Shown: in pieces, positions 1-9,433 of the stretch | How positions within the stretch are numbered: position 1 is the first letter of the stretch | How the letters are laid out: every line of letters begins with the position of its first letter | NCBI GenBank assembly: GCA_024274785.1 | Contig: JAJSAM010000071.1 | Coordinates: 45,198-109,197 of the forward strand | Direction of reading: 5' to 3' | Source: Planctomycetota bacterium | GTDB lineage: Bacteria; Planctomycetota; JAJSAM01 | Length of the DNA stretch: 64,000 nt | Program-made: the position numbers and the translations under genes | Notes under the pieces: generated by a model | What the model was told of the DNA's origin: nothing | Database searches by the model: none | What the model saw: only the letters and a program-made list of their open reading frames with translations

Positions 1-1676
1 ATGTCCTGGTCGATCTGAACACTGAACCGATCGAGCAGCGCTTCCGCTTCCCGGTAGGTGGCGACCAGGCTCACCACGTTCAGGTCGCCCTTGCTGAGCT
101 CATCCTGCAGTTGTGACAACCTGGCGCTGGCTTGGGCGATGTTCTTCGACATTTCGGCCAAAGCCTTGCCGGCGCGCTTCTCCTCCGCGGCGAGGGTCGC
201 CTTGCCATCGAGTTCATAGGTGATGTAGGCGTAGCCGAATCCGCCGAGGACCAGGCAGACCAGGAACGCGATGGCGACCCGCTTCAGCCCCCTGCTCTTG
301 TGCTCCTGGCGGGTCAGCAGGTGCTCCAGCCGCTGCCTCACATCCGCACGTGAACGATCGATGACGAGGATCTTCCGGAGGAGATTCGTCACCTGCGGCC
401 AGTCCTTGCGCTGGGAATACCAGTCGACCATGGTCTGGTATTCGGCGACCGCTTCCACGGACATCTTGCCGGACAGGTAGACGCTCACCAGCAGGTGGCG
501 CAGCGCGAATTCCTCCGGCGCCAGGCCGATGGCACGCTGAAGAACCTCGATGGCCTGTTCGGTCCGAGCGAGTTCCAGGCAGATTCCGGCGACCACTCTG
601 GCGCGCTCGACGATCTCTTCAGTGCAATCTTCCAGGTCCCGCTGGTTCTCCGTGTAGATCCGGATCAGGCGGTCCGATGCCGCGAGATCGGTGGGGAGCA
701 TCGTTACGATCTTGCGACTGATGTCAAACGCTTCCTGGGCGTTTCCCGCGGCGAGATTCTGGTCCGTCAGGCGGCGATAAAGGTCGGCCGCGGCCTTGAA
801 TTCTCCGGCGCCTTCGTACGCCGCGGCCAGCGCGAGCTGCTGATCGGGGCTCTCGGCGCCGACTTCGGCAACACGCTCGAGAAACCTGATTCCCTGCTCG
901 ACGTCCCCACGCTCCAGCGCTGCCGTTCCCTCCCGCATGAGCTCGTCCGCGGGGAGGGGCTCCACCGCGCCGGCATCGACGAGAAGCGCCAGGATCTTCA
1001 GCACCTCGAACTTGCTGACGTACGAGGAATCGATGATCTTCTCGATGTCGCTCCGGCCGTCAATTGCCGCCAGCACCCGGTCGCACCACGGTTCCTCGAA
1101 GATGGGGTCCGTCAGGTCCATGTTGCGGCCGGTGTAGCGGAAGACCACACGCACGGAATCGACGCGACTCTGGATCATCTCCGACTCGTCGATCCGACGG
1201 GCGGCCTCCATGATCAGGCTGTTCACGTTGAAGGTCAGCCGGGAAAGATCCCCTTCGGCCGGGCCGCGATGATCAGTCGGGGCACCTTCAATGAACTCGA
1301 AGCTGGCATCCTTCCAGATGAAGAGATTGTAGATCTCCTCCTCGATTTCGAGCCGGAGAGCGTCCTGAATGACCTCTCGGGGCACCATCGCGGTCTCTTC
1401 CAGTACCGCCCAGAGAGGCTTGTTGTCCTGCTCCTGGAGGTTCCTGGCAGACTGGAGGTCCTCTTCCGTGATGCGCTGGAATCGCAGCAGGATTCGGCCG
1501 AGGGAATCCGAATCCGCAGAGCCTCGGGACAGCATGGAAACGCCGTCCTTCGAGAAGTAGATCGACTTGCGCGTATCGCCGTCGAAGATGTTCAGCGTGC
1601 CTTCCTTCCTATTGATGGAAAGCATCTGAAACACGTTCGCCAGATCTACGCTGTTGAGGTTGCCTTTGAGGGCCAT
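1..1676 (-). CDS. DUF4388 domain / TPR membrane protein, 3' end beyond window
   Basis: The reverse strand reads without a stop from an ATG at 1676 to the window edge (558 codons visible). The N-terminus (MALKGNLNSVDLANVFQML) is typical of DUF4388 (PATAN-like) domains, which in other bacteria accompany gliding or two-component signalling proteins; this domain covers about residues 3-110. A middle region of paired helices (about 240-450) resembles tetratricopeptide repeats. One hydrophobic segment at about residues 465-488 is followed by a charged, coiled-coil-like stretch. I infer a membrane-anchored protein with a cytoplasmic N-terminus acting as a scaffold or regulator. It is divergent from the TPR and PP2C genes that follow, with a 245-base gap between them. 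Its C-terminus and exact role cannot be seen. Confidence 0.8.
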   Translation of the reverse strand, partial: MALKGNLNSVDLANVFQMLSINRKEGTLNIFDGDTRKSIYFSKDGVSMLSRGSADSDSLGRILLRFQRITEEDLQSARNLQEQDNKPLWAVLEETAMVPREVIQDALRLEIEEEIYNLFIWKDASFEFIEGAPTDHRGPAEGDLSRLTFNVNSLIMEAARRIDESEMIQSRVDSVRVVFRYTGRNMDLTDPIFEEPWCDRVLAAIDGRSDIEKIIDSSYVSKFEVLKILALLVDAGAVEPLPADELMREGTAALERGDVEQGIRFLERVAEVGAESPDQQLALAAAYEGAGEFKAAADLYRRLTDQNLAAGNAQEAFDISRKIVTMLPTDLAASDRLIRIYTENQRDLEDCTEEIVERARVVAGICLELARTEQAIEVLQRAIGLAPEEFALRHLLVSVYLSGKMSVEAVAEYQTMVDWYSQRKDWPQVTNLLRKILVIDRSRADVRQRLEHLLTRQEHKSRGLKRVAIAFLVCLVLGGFGYAYITYELDGKATLAAEEKRAGKALAEMSKNIAQASARLSQLQDELSKGDLNVVSLVATYREAEALLDRFSVQIDQD

Positions 1677-1921
1677 CTTGCTCCTCGGCCACCGGTTCCT
1701 CTACCGGCGGCAGCCTCTCCTTTTCCTTTGTCAACCCCCTCCCCGCGACTACGATCGCCGCCGGAAAGAGGTTGGATCCGTGCCACCCCGAACGGTCTTC
1801 TCGGGAGCCGGGTCATGCCCCCTGAAAATCGCCGGGGCCAGGGCCGGCACCTGATCCGTCAGGTTCGCTATCGACCTTCTCCGTCTGGTCACTTGAGGGG
1901 GAAAGGGAGGGCGAAGGAGTC
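1677..1921. promoter_or_regulatory. Divergent intergenic region
   Basis: This 245-base gap separates two divergent genes, so it must hold both promoters or a bidirectional one. I see no convincing -35/-10 pair. A GAAGGAG ribosome-binding site sits immediately before the rightward gene. Confidence 0.35.
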
Positions 1922-2488
1922 ATGAAGGGGCTCGCCATGCGAGTCAGGAACGTGTATCGGCGCTTTGCCGTGCTCCCATTCCTGTTGATTGCCGCCCGCT
2001 ATCACCGCTACCGCTCCGACCTCGGACAGGCCCGGGACCACCTGATCAGCGCGACCCGGCTCGTTCCTCGCTGCTTCAAAGCTCACCTGAGACTGGGCGC
2101 GCTCTATCTCGAAGAACATCGGTTCCAGCGGGCGAAACGCGAGTTCCTCCTGGCCCGGGAAATCAACCCCGGCAAGTTCCGGAGACTCTACCCGCTGATC
2201 ACCGGTCGATCCGGGGACATCAACATCAACCTGTTCTACTTTCCGGGCTTCACCGATCTGGAGTCGGAACAGGCGCCGGAGGACTTCCTGCGGGAGTTCA
2301 TCGGTGAACCGCTCGACGAACTCGGCGCGGGGGCCGGCGACGAAGGTGTGGTCTGGGGAGATTTCGCGTCTTACCGCGAGTTTCGGAAGTTCCAGGAGAT
2401 GGGGCCGTTTCAGCCCGAGGAGACCGATCAGGTCGATTGGAACGAGATCTTGCGTCGCCTGCCTGACGAGGACGAGCCGACCGGATAG
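1922..2488 (+). CDS. Small TPR-repeat protein
   Basis: A 188-residue protein that starts at an ATG with a good upstream GAAGGAG. A hydrophobic stretch near the N-terminus (about 15-25) precedes one or two tetratricopeptide-type helical pairs at about residues 33-85, with the usual small and aromatic spacing (HLRLGALYLEE, RAKREFLLAREINP). The C-terminal half is acidic and matches no family I recognise. TPR proteins are protein-protein adaptors. It lies 12 bases before the GAF-PP2C gene and is probably cotranscribed with it, so it may tether or present a partner for that phosphatase; this is inference. The opposite strand is also open here, but that long frame has poor family signal. Confidence 0.7.
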   Translation: MKGLAMRVRNVYRRFAVLPFLLIAARYHRYRSDLGQARDHLISATRLVPRCFKAHLRLGALYLEEHRFQRAKREFLLAREINPGKFRRLYPLITGRSGDININLFYFPGFTDLESEQAPEDFLREFIGEPLDELGAGAGDEGVVWGDFASYREFRKFQEMGPFQPEETDQVDWNEILRRLPDEDEPTG

Positions 2489-2500
2489 GATGACCTGTCC

Positions 2501-3856
2501 ATGTGTGAGGGAAAGTCCGAGCAGAACCCCGACCGGGATCCGGATGGGAATCACGGCGGGGACCACGATGCCACAGAAACCGGCTGCTTCCGGCCCGGCG
2601 ATACCTTCGCCGGGTTCCTGACCGGGGACCGGGAGCGCGACCGGCGTAACGTGGACATTCTGCTGGACACGATCGCCGAGGTGAATCGCACCCGCGACCT
2701 CGAGACGCTGCTGGTCTCGGTGGTCGACCGCACTCTCCGGTTCACGATGGCCGAGCGCGGCATCCTGATGCTCTACGATTTCGCGGGCAAGCTCCACATC
2801 CACGTGGCTCGCGACAACTGCGGCAACTTCCTCGACCACCATCTCGACTACAGCCGGCCCGTTCCGAACCAGGTCCTCGAGGACGGCAAGGCGGTCTGCA
2901 TGACCTCTACCGCCAGCGAGAACCGGATCTCCCTGACCCAGTCCAGCCAGCACCTCGGCCTGCTCACGGTGATGTGCGCTCCCCTCTCGGTCCAGGGCCG
3001 CGTCATCGGCGTCCTCTACGTGGACAGTTCGGCCCGCTCCCGCAAGTTCACCGACGGGGATTTCAGCCTCTTCAAGGCCCTCTCCTACCAGTTGGCCATC
3101 GCGATCGAGAATGCCCGCATGGCCAGGAAAGAGAGCGGTCTCTCGCTCGCTCGCGATCTGCAGCGCAGCCTGATGCCGACGGAAGCCGTCGCTCTGCCCG
3201 GATTCGACATCCATGGCCTCTCCCGGATGTGCGACGAGGTCGGCGGTGACTATTTCGACTACATCCGGCACAAGGAGGGGCGGCTCGGCCTGGTCGTCGG
3301 GGACGTTTCCGGGCACGGATTCGTCGCCGCCCTGCTCATGGCCACCGGGCGGGCGCTCCTTCGGGCCTACGCTTCGACCGAATCGGACCCGGCGCGCGTG
3401 GTGACCCTCCTGAACCGCGAACTCGCCCGGGACCTGGCGACGGACCAGTTCATGACGATCTTCTACGGAGACCTCGATCTTGAGCGGCGATCGATCCGTT
3501 ACGCCACGGCGGGGCACTGTGATCCGATCCTGCTTCGCGGAACCTCGGGTAATATCGAGACCCTCGCCGGTCGTGGGATGGGGCTCGGCTTCGACCGGAA
3601 CTACACCTACTCGGACTTCGGGCCGGTCAGCCTTCGAAAGGGCGACGTTCTCCTGATCTACACCGACGGCATCCCCGAAGCTCGCAACCCCCAGGGTGGC
3701 TTCTTCGGCATGGAACGGGTCCACGAGATCCTGGCCGAGCGGCACGACACCGCCCGGGCTCTCGTGGAGCAACTCGTCAGCGAGGTTTCGGAGTTCTCAG
3801 GGGGAACCGGCTACGCGGACGATCTGACCGTGATCGCCGTGCGCGTCACGGAGTGA
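2501..3856 (+). CDS. GAF domain PP2C-type (SpoIIE/RsbU) serine phosphatase
   Basis: A 451-residue soluble protein. After a polar N-terminal stretch (about 1-50), a GAF sensor domain covers roughly residues 55-205 (ILMLYDF, PLSVQGRVIGVLYVDS). A SpoIIE-type PP2C phosphatase covers about 235-450, with the metal-binding patterns EVGGDYFDY and GDVSGHG, then TAGHCDP, YTDGIPEA and a terminal ADDLTVIAV. Enzymes of this family dephosphorylate anti-sigma-factor antagonists in partner-switching systems. The expected STAS-domain substrate and anti-sigma kinase are not adjacent, so the target is unknown. The gene follows the small TPR gene and ends facing a leftward gene 102 bases away. A second SpoIIE-type phosphatase, fused to a receiver, lies at 57.7 kb. 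Confidence 0.9.
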   Translation: MCEGKSEQNPDRDPDGNHGGDHDATETGCFRPGDTFAGFLTGDRERDRRNVDILLDTIAEVNRTRDLETLLVSVVDRTLRFTMAERGILMLYDFAGKLHIHVARDNCGNFLDHHLDYSRPVPNQVLEDGKAVCMTSTASENRISLTQSSQHLGLLTVMCAPLSVQGRVIGVLYVDSSARSRKFTDGDFSLFKALSYQLAIAIENARMARKESGLSLARDLQRSLMPTEAVALPGFDIHGLSRMCDEVGGDYFDYIRHKEGRLGLVVGDVSGHGFVAALLMATGRALLRAYASTESDPARVVTLLNRELARDLATDQFMTIFYGDLDLERRSIRYATAGHCDPILLRGTSGNIETLAGRGMGLGFDRNYTYSDFGPVSLRKGDVLLIYTDGIPEARNPQGGFFGMERVHEILAERHDTARALVEQLVSEVSEFSGGTGYADDLTVIAVRVTE

Positions 3857-3958
3857 GGTGGGCCGACCGCGTGCCGGCGCGGCACGAGCATCGCCACAAA
3901 GAGCCATGTCCGCCTGCACCCATTCGGGCCGCCGTCCCGTTCTCGACTCACCCGAACA

Positions 3959-4780
3959 TCACCTCCCCTGCCCCTGCTCCTCCTCCGCTTCCTCCGCCTC
4001 CCGCTCCTCGATCTGCTGCAGCACCCAGCGGATGTAGACGGCGAACGCCTTCAAGGACCGGAAGCGATGGTCGCCGCCGGTCATGCCCGAAAGCCACACC
4101 TCGGTGCGAGGGGGGAGTTCCACCGCCGGATGCCTTGCCTTGATGTCTCCGAGCAGCAGTTTCAGGTTCTCCCGGCTGGTGGGCCGCATCCGGGTCTTCA
4201 GGTAGTCGTAGGAGAAGTTCCCGGCGTCGATGGCGAAGGTCGGTTTCTCCTCGCCGAAGCCCACGATGGCCATCAGCAGCGGACTCCTGGATTTCCCCCG
4301 CGTGGTGGCCATGGCCGCGGAGCCGATGGTGTGGTCCGCTCCGCGAGTGGGCGTCGAGGATGCCTCTCCACCCTTCCAGGCTCCGTAGACCCGATCCTCT
4401 TCACCGGCGGCCAGGGTCACCTCACCCACGGCCACCAGCTTGATCTCCTTCCAGGGCAGGAAGGGCGGAGATGGCGGCTCGGCCGCCCTGAGGAACAGCC
4501 CTTTCTGCATGGGGTCGGCCTGCCGGACGCGGAGCGCGGGGAGAAGCCGGGGCATGTGGATCTCGGGAATCGCTTTCGCCACGACCTCCGCCTTGCCGAG
4601 GGCCGCAAACACCGCGTCGAGGTGAGCGGCATCCACGGATTCGATCAGGATCCAGGGGTGTTCCCGCAAGGCGCGGGTCAGTGCACCGGTGGGACGATCG
4701 AGGATCTCCGCGAGGTGCGCGGCGAGGGCCGGGGCGGGGACGTTCGACTCCGACTTCAGCAGGACTGCGTAGCTCTCCAT
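3959..4780 (-). CDS. Hypothetical protein
   Basis: A 273-residue protein whose family I do not recognise. I placed the start at the ATG at 4780 (MESYAVLLKSE) because the longer frame would run into the end of the upstream lipoyl-transfer gene. The first ~80 residues form an alternating helix/strand pattern around LAEILDRPTGALTRAL, resembling small alpha/beta regulatory folds. The middle is Pro-rich, and the C-terminus is a highly acidic Glu-rich helix (about 255-273). There is no signal peptide or membrane segment. It is 25 bases downstream of the LipM-like gene on the same strand and may be cotranscribed, but nothing in the sequence fixes a function. Confidence 0.6.
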   Translation of the reverse strand: MESYAVLLKSESNVPAPALAAHLAEILDRPTGALTRALREHPWILIESVDAAHLDAVFAALGKAEVVAKAIPEIHMPRLLPALRVRQADPMQKGLFLRAAEPPSPPFLPWKEIKLVAVGEVTLAAGEEDRVYGAWKGGEASSTPTRGADHTIGSAAMATTRGKSRSPLLMAIVGFGEEKPTFAIDAGNFSYDYLKTRMRPTSRENLKLLLGDIKARHPAVELPPRTEVWLSGMTGGDHRFRSLKAFAVYIRWVLQQIEEREAEEAEEEQGQGR

Positions 4781-4805
4781 GACCGACCATTCTAGTCGCT
4801 GCGGC

Positions 4806-5540
4806 CTATCGCTTGAAGAGCCAGTCCTCCGTTGCGTACCGATCCGCGGCGAGCCTCCCGGCGGCCGCGGCCTCGTCGCGCGTCGGAGCACCGGGGATCA
4901 TGCGGATCCCGAGGGCGCGTTCCGCCGCACGGGCCATGGCGCTCTCGAGATCTCCGCAGGTGACGTCAGCCACCGCGGCTTCGGGGGTGAAGGGGTTCGG
5001 AGCGATCGGGATGGAACCGTGCATCAGGAAGCCGCTTCCGGACCGGCGCTGGGCTGAACCCACCAGCTTGCGGTCGCCGAGGACCAGGTCGAAGGACGTG
5101 GAGTGATAGAAGCACCAGAACTCCCCGGGATCGCCCGTATCCGATCGCAGCGGGCGTTTCCGGCGCATCTCCACCGGAGCGCCGAGTTCTCCCATTGCTT
5201 CGCGGATAAACCCGTGTACGACACCGTACGCGCCTTCCGCCTCCCGGGGGAAACCGGGTTCGTCGAGCGGGCAGACCACCGCGTAGGTGAGCTCGGGGCC
5301 GTGAAAAATCGCCCCGCCGCCGGTGGGCCGCCGGGTGACCCCGAAGCCCTCATCCCGCACCATGGCCAGCCGGTTCGGGTCCGCCGTCTGGAAGTACCCG
5401 AGCGAGAGTGTCCACGGATCCCACGAGTAGGTTCGCAGCGTGGGGACGATGGGGTCCGCCCGCAGGAGCGCTTCGTCGAGCGCCATGTTCTCCGCGGATC
5501 CCAGTGGACCGGACCTGATCCATCGCCATTCCCGTAACAT
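4806..5540 (-). CDS. LipM-like octanoyltransferase / lipoate-protein ligase family
   Basis: A 244-residue member of the biotin/lipoate ligase fold. Around residues 69-80 it carries the family loop RRPTGGGAIFH, and around 143-165 the block WCF...GDRKLVGSAQRR with Lys158 and a cysteine (Cys143). The LipM octanoyltransferase family uses the equivalent cysteine to take octanoate from acyl carrier protein. I therefore prefer octanoyl transfer to GcvH or 2-oxoacid dehydrogenase E2 subunits over ATP-dependent lipoate ligation; this rests on the single Cys and is inference. The start at 5540 is the ATG in MLREWRW; upstream extensions of this frame overlap the divergent gene at 5607 and are spurious. 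Confidence 0.85.
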   Translation of the reverse strand: MLREWRWIRSGPLGSAENMALDEALLRADPIVPTLRTYSWDPWTLSLGYFQTADPNRLAMVRDEGFGVTRRPTGGGAIFHGPELTYAVVCPLDEPGFPREAEGAYGVVHGFIREAMGELGAPVEMRRKRPLRSDTGDPGEFWCFYHSTSFDLVLGDRKLVGSAQRRSGSGFLMHGSIPIAPNPFTPEAAVADVTCGDLESAMARAAERALGIRMIPGAPTRDEAAAAGRLAADRYATEDWLFKR

Positions 5541-5606
5541 GGCGACGAGGATACCCCTCCGAAAGGGTGAGCCGTGTCGGGAAATGCAGGCTAAGATTCC
5601 CGGTCC

Positions 5607-6308
5607 ATGAAACGATCGTGCAGCGCAAGGCAACCTCCGAAGTTCCGCGAACGGGCGAGGGTATGGTACGAGCGCCGGGGGCTGAAGAAGGGGATCCGTC
5701 ATCTGGTCAACATCGGGGCGCTCACCCTGCTCGGACACTCGGATGACCTCACCGATGAGCTGGACTGGGCTCTCGAACGACGGGTCTCGGTCGATCTGAT
5801 CCGGGAAGTGTTCCTCCAGACCATGCTCTGCGCGGGCTATCCCCGTGCTCTGCATGCGTTCGAGAGGCTCGATGATGTCCTTAAGTCCAGGAAGCTCAGG
5901 GTTGCTCCGAGGTGCGACCGGGTTCCGCATCGCGCCACGGCCGGGGTGTTCTATCGCCGCCGCGGGCGGGAACTGTTCGAGGAAATCTACCGCGACGACA
6001 CCTCGCTGGTGATGGCGAGGATCTCCGGTTTCCATCCGGAGTTCATGGACTGGATCACGGAGGATGCCTACGGGAAGGTGCTTTCGCGGCCGTACCTCGA
6101 CCTGATGACCCGCGAGATCCTCTCGTGCTGCCTGCTGGCGATTCTGAAACTCCCCCGCCAACTCACCCCCCACATTCGGGGTGCGCTCCGGGCGGGGGCG
6201 AAGGTCCGGGAGATCTCCGAGGCGATTTCGCAACTCGAACTGTTCATTCCCAGGCGCGCGGTGAAGGCGGCCCTGCTTCGCCTCGAGCGGGCGAGGACCA
6301 CGCTCTGA
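5607..6308 (+). CDS. Carboxymuconolactone decarboxylase (CMD/AhpD-like) family protein
   Basis: A 233-residue all-helical protein with two CMD-like halves. The first has REVFLQTMLCAGYPRALHAF at about residues 65-84. The second has REILSCCLLAILKLP followed by TPHIRGALRAGAK at about 168-198, matching the Glu-x-x-x-Cys ... His spacing used by CMD/AhpD proteins as lactone decarboxylases or peroxidase-type redox partners. An Arg-rich stretch of about 30 residues precedes the first domain. The substrate cannot be told. It diverges from the lipoyl-transfer gene and sits 39 bases before the biotin carboxylase gene, with a half copy of the dispersed repeat between. It may be transcribed into the carboxylase operon. 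Confidence 0.75.
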   Translation: MKRSCSARQPPKFRERARVWYERRGLKKGIRHLVNIGALTLLGHSDDLTDELDWALERRVSVDLIREVFLQTMLCAGYPRALHAFERLDDVLKSRKLRVAPRCDRVPHRATAGVFYRRRGRELFEEIYRDDTSLVMARISGFHPEFMDWITEDAYGKVLSRPYLDLMTREILSCCLLAILKLPRQLTPHIRGALRAGAKVREISEAISQLELFIPRRAVKAALLRLERARTTL

Positions 6309-6312
6309 CTGT

Positions 6313-6336
6313 GGGGCCGCGCAAGAATAACTTCGG
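6313..6336 (+). repeat. Half copy (one terminus) of the dispersed palindromic repeat
   Basis: Twenty-four bases beginning GGGGCCGCGCAAGAATAA match one end of the full repeats at 15.5, 40.5 and 44.4 kb. The copy starts 5 bases after the stop codon of the CMD gene and ends at the ribosome-binding site of the biotin carboxylase gene (CGGAGGAAC). The rest of the element is absent. Confidence 0.7.
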
Positions 6337-6347
6337 AGGAACACCCC

Positions 6348-7706
6348 ATGTTTCGCTCGGTACTCGTAGCAAACCGCGGCGAGATCGCCCAACGGATCCT
6401 CAAAGCCTTGCAGGAACTCGGCATCCGATCGGTGGCCGTCTTCTCCGAGGCCGACCGGGATTCGCCGCATCTCGAGTGGGCGGACGACGCCATCTGCATC
6501 GGGGGATCACGGAGCGGGGAGAGCTACCTGAACATGGACGCGGTGATTCAGGCTGCGCTTCTCTCGGACTGCCAGGCGGTCCATCCGGGGTTCGGTTTCC
6601 TTGCCGAGAACGCGCTCTTCGCCGCCATGTGCGGACAGGCGAAGCTCACCTTCATCGGTCCCTCGCCCGCCGCCATCCGCGACATGGGCGTGAAAGCATC
6701 GGCGCGCGAGACGATGCGCGCGGTGGGGCTGGAGCCGATTCCCGGTTCGAAGGGTATTGTCCGCACGCTCGCCGCCGCCCGCGAAGTGGCCGCATCGATG
6801 GGCTACCCGGTGTTGCTGAAGGCCAGCGCCGGCGGTGGGGGGCGGGGGATGCGCGTCGCGGAGGACGAGGCGGGTCTTTCGACGGCGTTTTCCCAGGCGA
6901 GGATGGAATCCGAGAAGGCGTTCGGCAACGCGGATCTCTATCTCGAGAAGTTCATTCGGGGTGGTCGCCACATCGAGTTCCAGATCCTGGCCGATGTCTA
7001 CGGCAACGCCGTTCACCTCGGGGAGCGCGAGTGCTCGGTCCAGCGTAACCACCAGAAGCTGGTGGAGGAGTCGCCTTCGCCGGTGGTTTCAGCGAAGCAG
7101 CGCGCGGAGGTGGGGGCCCGGGTTGCCGCGGCGGTGGCGAAGATCGGTTATACCAACGCCGGCACGGTGGAGTTCCTCCGGGACACCGACGGCACCCTCT
7201 ACTTCATGGAGATGAACACCCGGCTGCAGGTGGAGCACCCGGTGACGGAGATGGTCACCGGCTTCGATATCGTGAAAGAGCAGATCGCCATCGCCGCGAA
7301 CCGCAAGCTCTCCATTTCGCAGGACAACGTGAAGATGACCGGCCACGCGATCGAGGTGCGGATCAATGCGGAGGATCCGGCCGAGAACTTCCGGCCGACA
7401 CCGGGAGAGATCCGGGTCTTTGCGCCGCCGGCGGAGGGCGATGGTGTCCGGGTCGATACGCACGTCAGGCCCGGCACCGTGGTGCCGCCCTTTTACGACT
7501 CCATGATCGCCAAGCTGATCTGCCGCGGGCCGGACCGGGCCTCCACGATCGAGAAGACGGTCGAGGCCTTGCACGACTTCAGGATCGAGGGGGTCAAGTC
7601 CACGATCCCGATCCACCTCGAGATCCTCGCTTCCGAGGAGTTTCGGAGTGGTGCATACGACACCCGGCTCGTGGCGAGCCTTCTTGAGAAGAACGGGGTG
7701 GACTGA
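6348..7706 (+). CDS. Biotin carboxylase subunit
   Basis: A 452-residue ATP-grasp enzyme of the size of AccC. It charges carrier-bound biotin with CO2 from bicarbonate and ATP. Visible signatures are the N-terminal [11 protein letters not shown], the glycine-rich ATP loop [26 protein letters not shown] and the active-site block [15 protein letters not shown] strong GGAGG precedes the ATG at 6348. Its stop overlaps the start of the carboxyltransferase gene (TGATG), and the carrier protein follows, so the three subunits form one operon. A second biotin carboxylase lies at 23.6-25.1 kb beside propionyl-CoA genes. The substrate of this first complex is set by its GcdA-like partner. Confidence 0.95.
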   Translation: MFRSVLVANRGEIAQRILKALQELGIRSVAVFSEADRDSPHLEWADDAICIGGSRSGESYLNMDAVIQAALLSDCQAVHPGFGFLAENALFAAMCGQAKLTFIGPSPAAIRDMGVKASARETMRAVGLEPIPGSKGIVRTLAAAREVAASMGYPVLLKASAGGGGRGMRVAEDEAGLSTAFSQARMESEKAFGNADLYLEKFIRGGRHIEFQILADVYGNAVHLGERECSVQRNHQKLVEESPSPVVSAKQRAEVGARVAAAVAKIGYTNAGTVEFLRDTDGTLYFMEMNTRLQVEHPVTEMVTGFDIVKEQIAIAANRKLSISQDNVKMTGHAIEVRINAEDPAENFRPTPGEIRVFAPPAEGDGVRVDTHVRPGTVVPPFYDSMIAKLICRGPDRASTIEKTVEALHDFRIEGVKSTIPIHLEILASEEFRSGAYDTRLVASLLEKNGVD

Positions 7707-9430
7707 TGGCCAGGGTACTTCTGCAATCGATCGGTTCTCCCCTCGAGGAGATCATGACCGCGAAAGCAGCGAAAGCGAACCGAACGGCCATGGCCGGCTC
7801 GGCAGCCCCGGTGGTCGATGGCCGCGTCTTCGTGAAGGGCGGCTGGGGCGAGGAGTATGTCGCCCGCGTGCACAAGAAGGGCAAGCTCACCGCCTGGGAG
7901 CGGATCGAGCGACTGAAGGATCCGGGCAGCAACGTGTTGCCGGTGAGCACGTTCGTCAATCACGGGGTGGAGTTCGAGGGCGGGAAGCAGTGTCCGGGCG
8001 CGGGAGTCGTCACCTGCTTCGTCAAGGTCCACGAGCGCTGGACGGTGGTGATCGCCAACGACAATACGGTGGCTTCCGGGGCGTGGTGGCCACTCACGCC
8101 GGAGAAGATCGAACGGGCCCAGGAGATCGCCAGGAGGCTCAGGCTGCCGGTGGTCTACCTCGTGGACTGCAGCGGTCTGTTTCTGCCGGAGCAGTCCCGC
8201 AGTTTTCCGGGCCCGGTGGGGGCGGGGCACATCTTCAAGATGAACAGCCTGCTCTCCGCGGAGCACGTGCCCCAGATTGCCGGCGTCTTCGGTGATTGCA
8301 TCGCCGGCGGCGGGTACATGCCGATTATTTCCGACCGGGTGTACATGACCGAGCAGGCCTACATGGTCATCGCCGGCGCGGCTCTCATCAAGGGCGCCAA
8401 GTCGCAGAAGATCACATCGCTCATGATCGGCGGCCCCGACATCCACGTGCACCTCAGCAACTGCGCGGACTTCCGGGGCCCCGACGACGAAACCGTGCTC
8501 GACATGATTCGCCGGGACGTGTCGCTGCTACCCTCCACCGCGATCGAGTACTACAAGTACGGCGGCGACACCGCGGAACCGCTCTACCCGCCTGATGATC
8601 TCGACAGCCTCTTTCCGGCCGACTACCGGATGCCCTACGACACGCGCCAGCTGATCGCGAGGCTCGTGGACTCGAGCCTCTTCTGGGAGCTGATGAGCCA
8701 CCGCGGCGAGGAGATGATCACCGGGGTGGCCCGGGTGGGGGGCCTCTACGCCGGGTTCATTGCCAACAACCAGTTCCTGATCGACCACCCCGACCTGCCG
8801 GACCAGAAGCGCCCCGGTGCGATCCTCTACAAGGAGGGGATCGCCAAGATCTCCCAGTTCTCCCGCGCTTGCGAATCCGACGGTATTCCGATCATCTGGC
8901 TGCAGGATATCTCCGGCTTCGACATCGGTGCGGAGGCGGAGAAGGAGGGGCTGCTCGGTTACGGCAGCAACCTGATCTACACGAACTCCACCAACCACGT
9001 GCCGATGATCACGGTGCTGTTGCGCAAGGCCTCCGGCGCCGGCTATTACGCCATGGCCGGGGCGCCCTACGATCCGGTGATCCAGCTTTCCACTCCGATC
9101 ACCCGGCTCGCGGTGATGGAGGGTCGGACGCTCGCGATCGGTGCCTACCGAACCCGGCTCGACGACAACTTCGAGATCATCAGTGACGATCCCGAGGAGC
9201 GGGCGAAGGTCGAGGGGGGCATGAAGAAGGTGGAGGATCGCATCACCGCCGACATGAACCCCCTGCACTCCGCGGCGCTGATGGATACCGACGAGGTGGT
9301 GCTCATGGGCGAGTTGCGCGAGTACCTCCGGGCCATGGTGGAGATGTGCTACCAGGGCACCGGGTATCGCCGCGTGAAGAACCCCCGGATCTGGTCGATG
9401 CATGATATTGCGGTGCTGACCGAGGATTGA
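7706..9430 (+). CDS. GcdA-like carboxyltransferase (glutaconyl-/acyl-CoA)
   Basis: A 574-residue carboxyltransferase with N- and C-terminal crotonase-like halves. The C-terminal half ([13 protein letters not shown] ... [12 protein letters not shown]) resembles glutaconyl-CoA decarboxylase alpha more than propionyl-CoA carboxylase, and the length fits GcdA (about 587). The first half includes [10 protein letters not shown] and [12 protein letters not shown]. It transfers carboxyl groups between biotin and an acyl-CoA. With biotin carboxylase and a carrier but no membrane decarboxylase pump (GcdB) nearby, it is likely to work as a carboxylase, or reversibly on a 3-methylglutaconyl-type substrate; the latter is inference. 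The ATG at 7706 overlaps the previous stop; an ATG at 7754 with a better GAGGAG site is an alternative start. Confidence 0.85.
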   Translation: MARVLLQSIGSPLEEIMTAKAAKANRTAMAGSAAPVVDGRVFVKGGWGEEYVARVHKKGKLTAWERIERLKDPGSNVLPVSTFVNHGVEFEGGKQCPGAGVVTCFVKVHERWTVVIANDNTVASGAWWPLTPEKIERAQEIARRLRLPVVYLVDCSGLFLPEQSRSFPGPVGAGHIFKMNSLLSAEHVPQIAGVFGDCIAGGGYMPIISDRVYMTEQAYMVIAGAALIKGAKSQKITSLMIGGPDIHVHLSNCADFRGPDDETVLDMIRRDVSLLPSTAIEYYKYGGDTAEPLYPPDDLDSLFPADYRMPYDTRQLIARLVDSSLFWELMSHRGEEMITGVARVGGLYAGFIANNQFLIDHPDLPDQKRPGAILYKEGIAKISQFSRACESDGIPIIWLQDISGFDIGAEAEKEGLLGYGSNLIYTNSTNHVPMITVLLRKASGAGYYAMAGAPYDPVIQLSTPITRLAVMEGRTLAIGAYRTRLDDNFEIISDDPEERAKVEGGMKKVEDRITADMNPLHSAALMDTDEVVLMGELREYLRAMVEMCYQGTGYRRVKNPRIWSMHDIAVLTED

Positions 9431-9433
9431 GCG

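Noticed and set aside
495..1925. Long rightward open frame of 476 codons
   Set aside because: It is the antisense of the DUF4388/TPR gene, which has clear family sequence; high GC makes the opposite frames open.
1889..3772. Leftward open frame of 627 codons
   Set aside because: Antisense to the TPR and GAF-PP2C genes; its translation is charge-rich with no family pattern.
4806..6470. Leftward frame of 554 codons extending the lipoyl-transfer gene
   Set aside because: Only the part from 5540 down matches the family; the extension runs antisense through the CMD gene and past its end.
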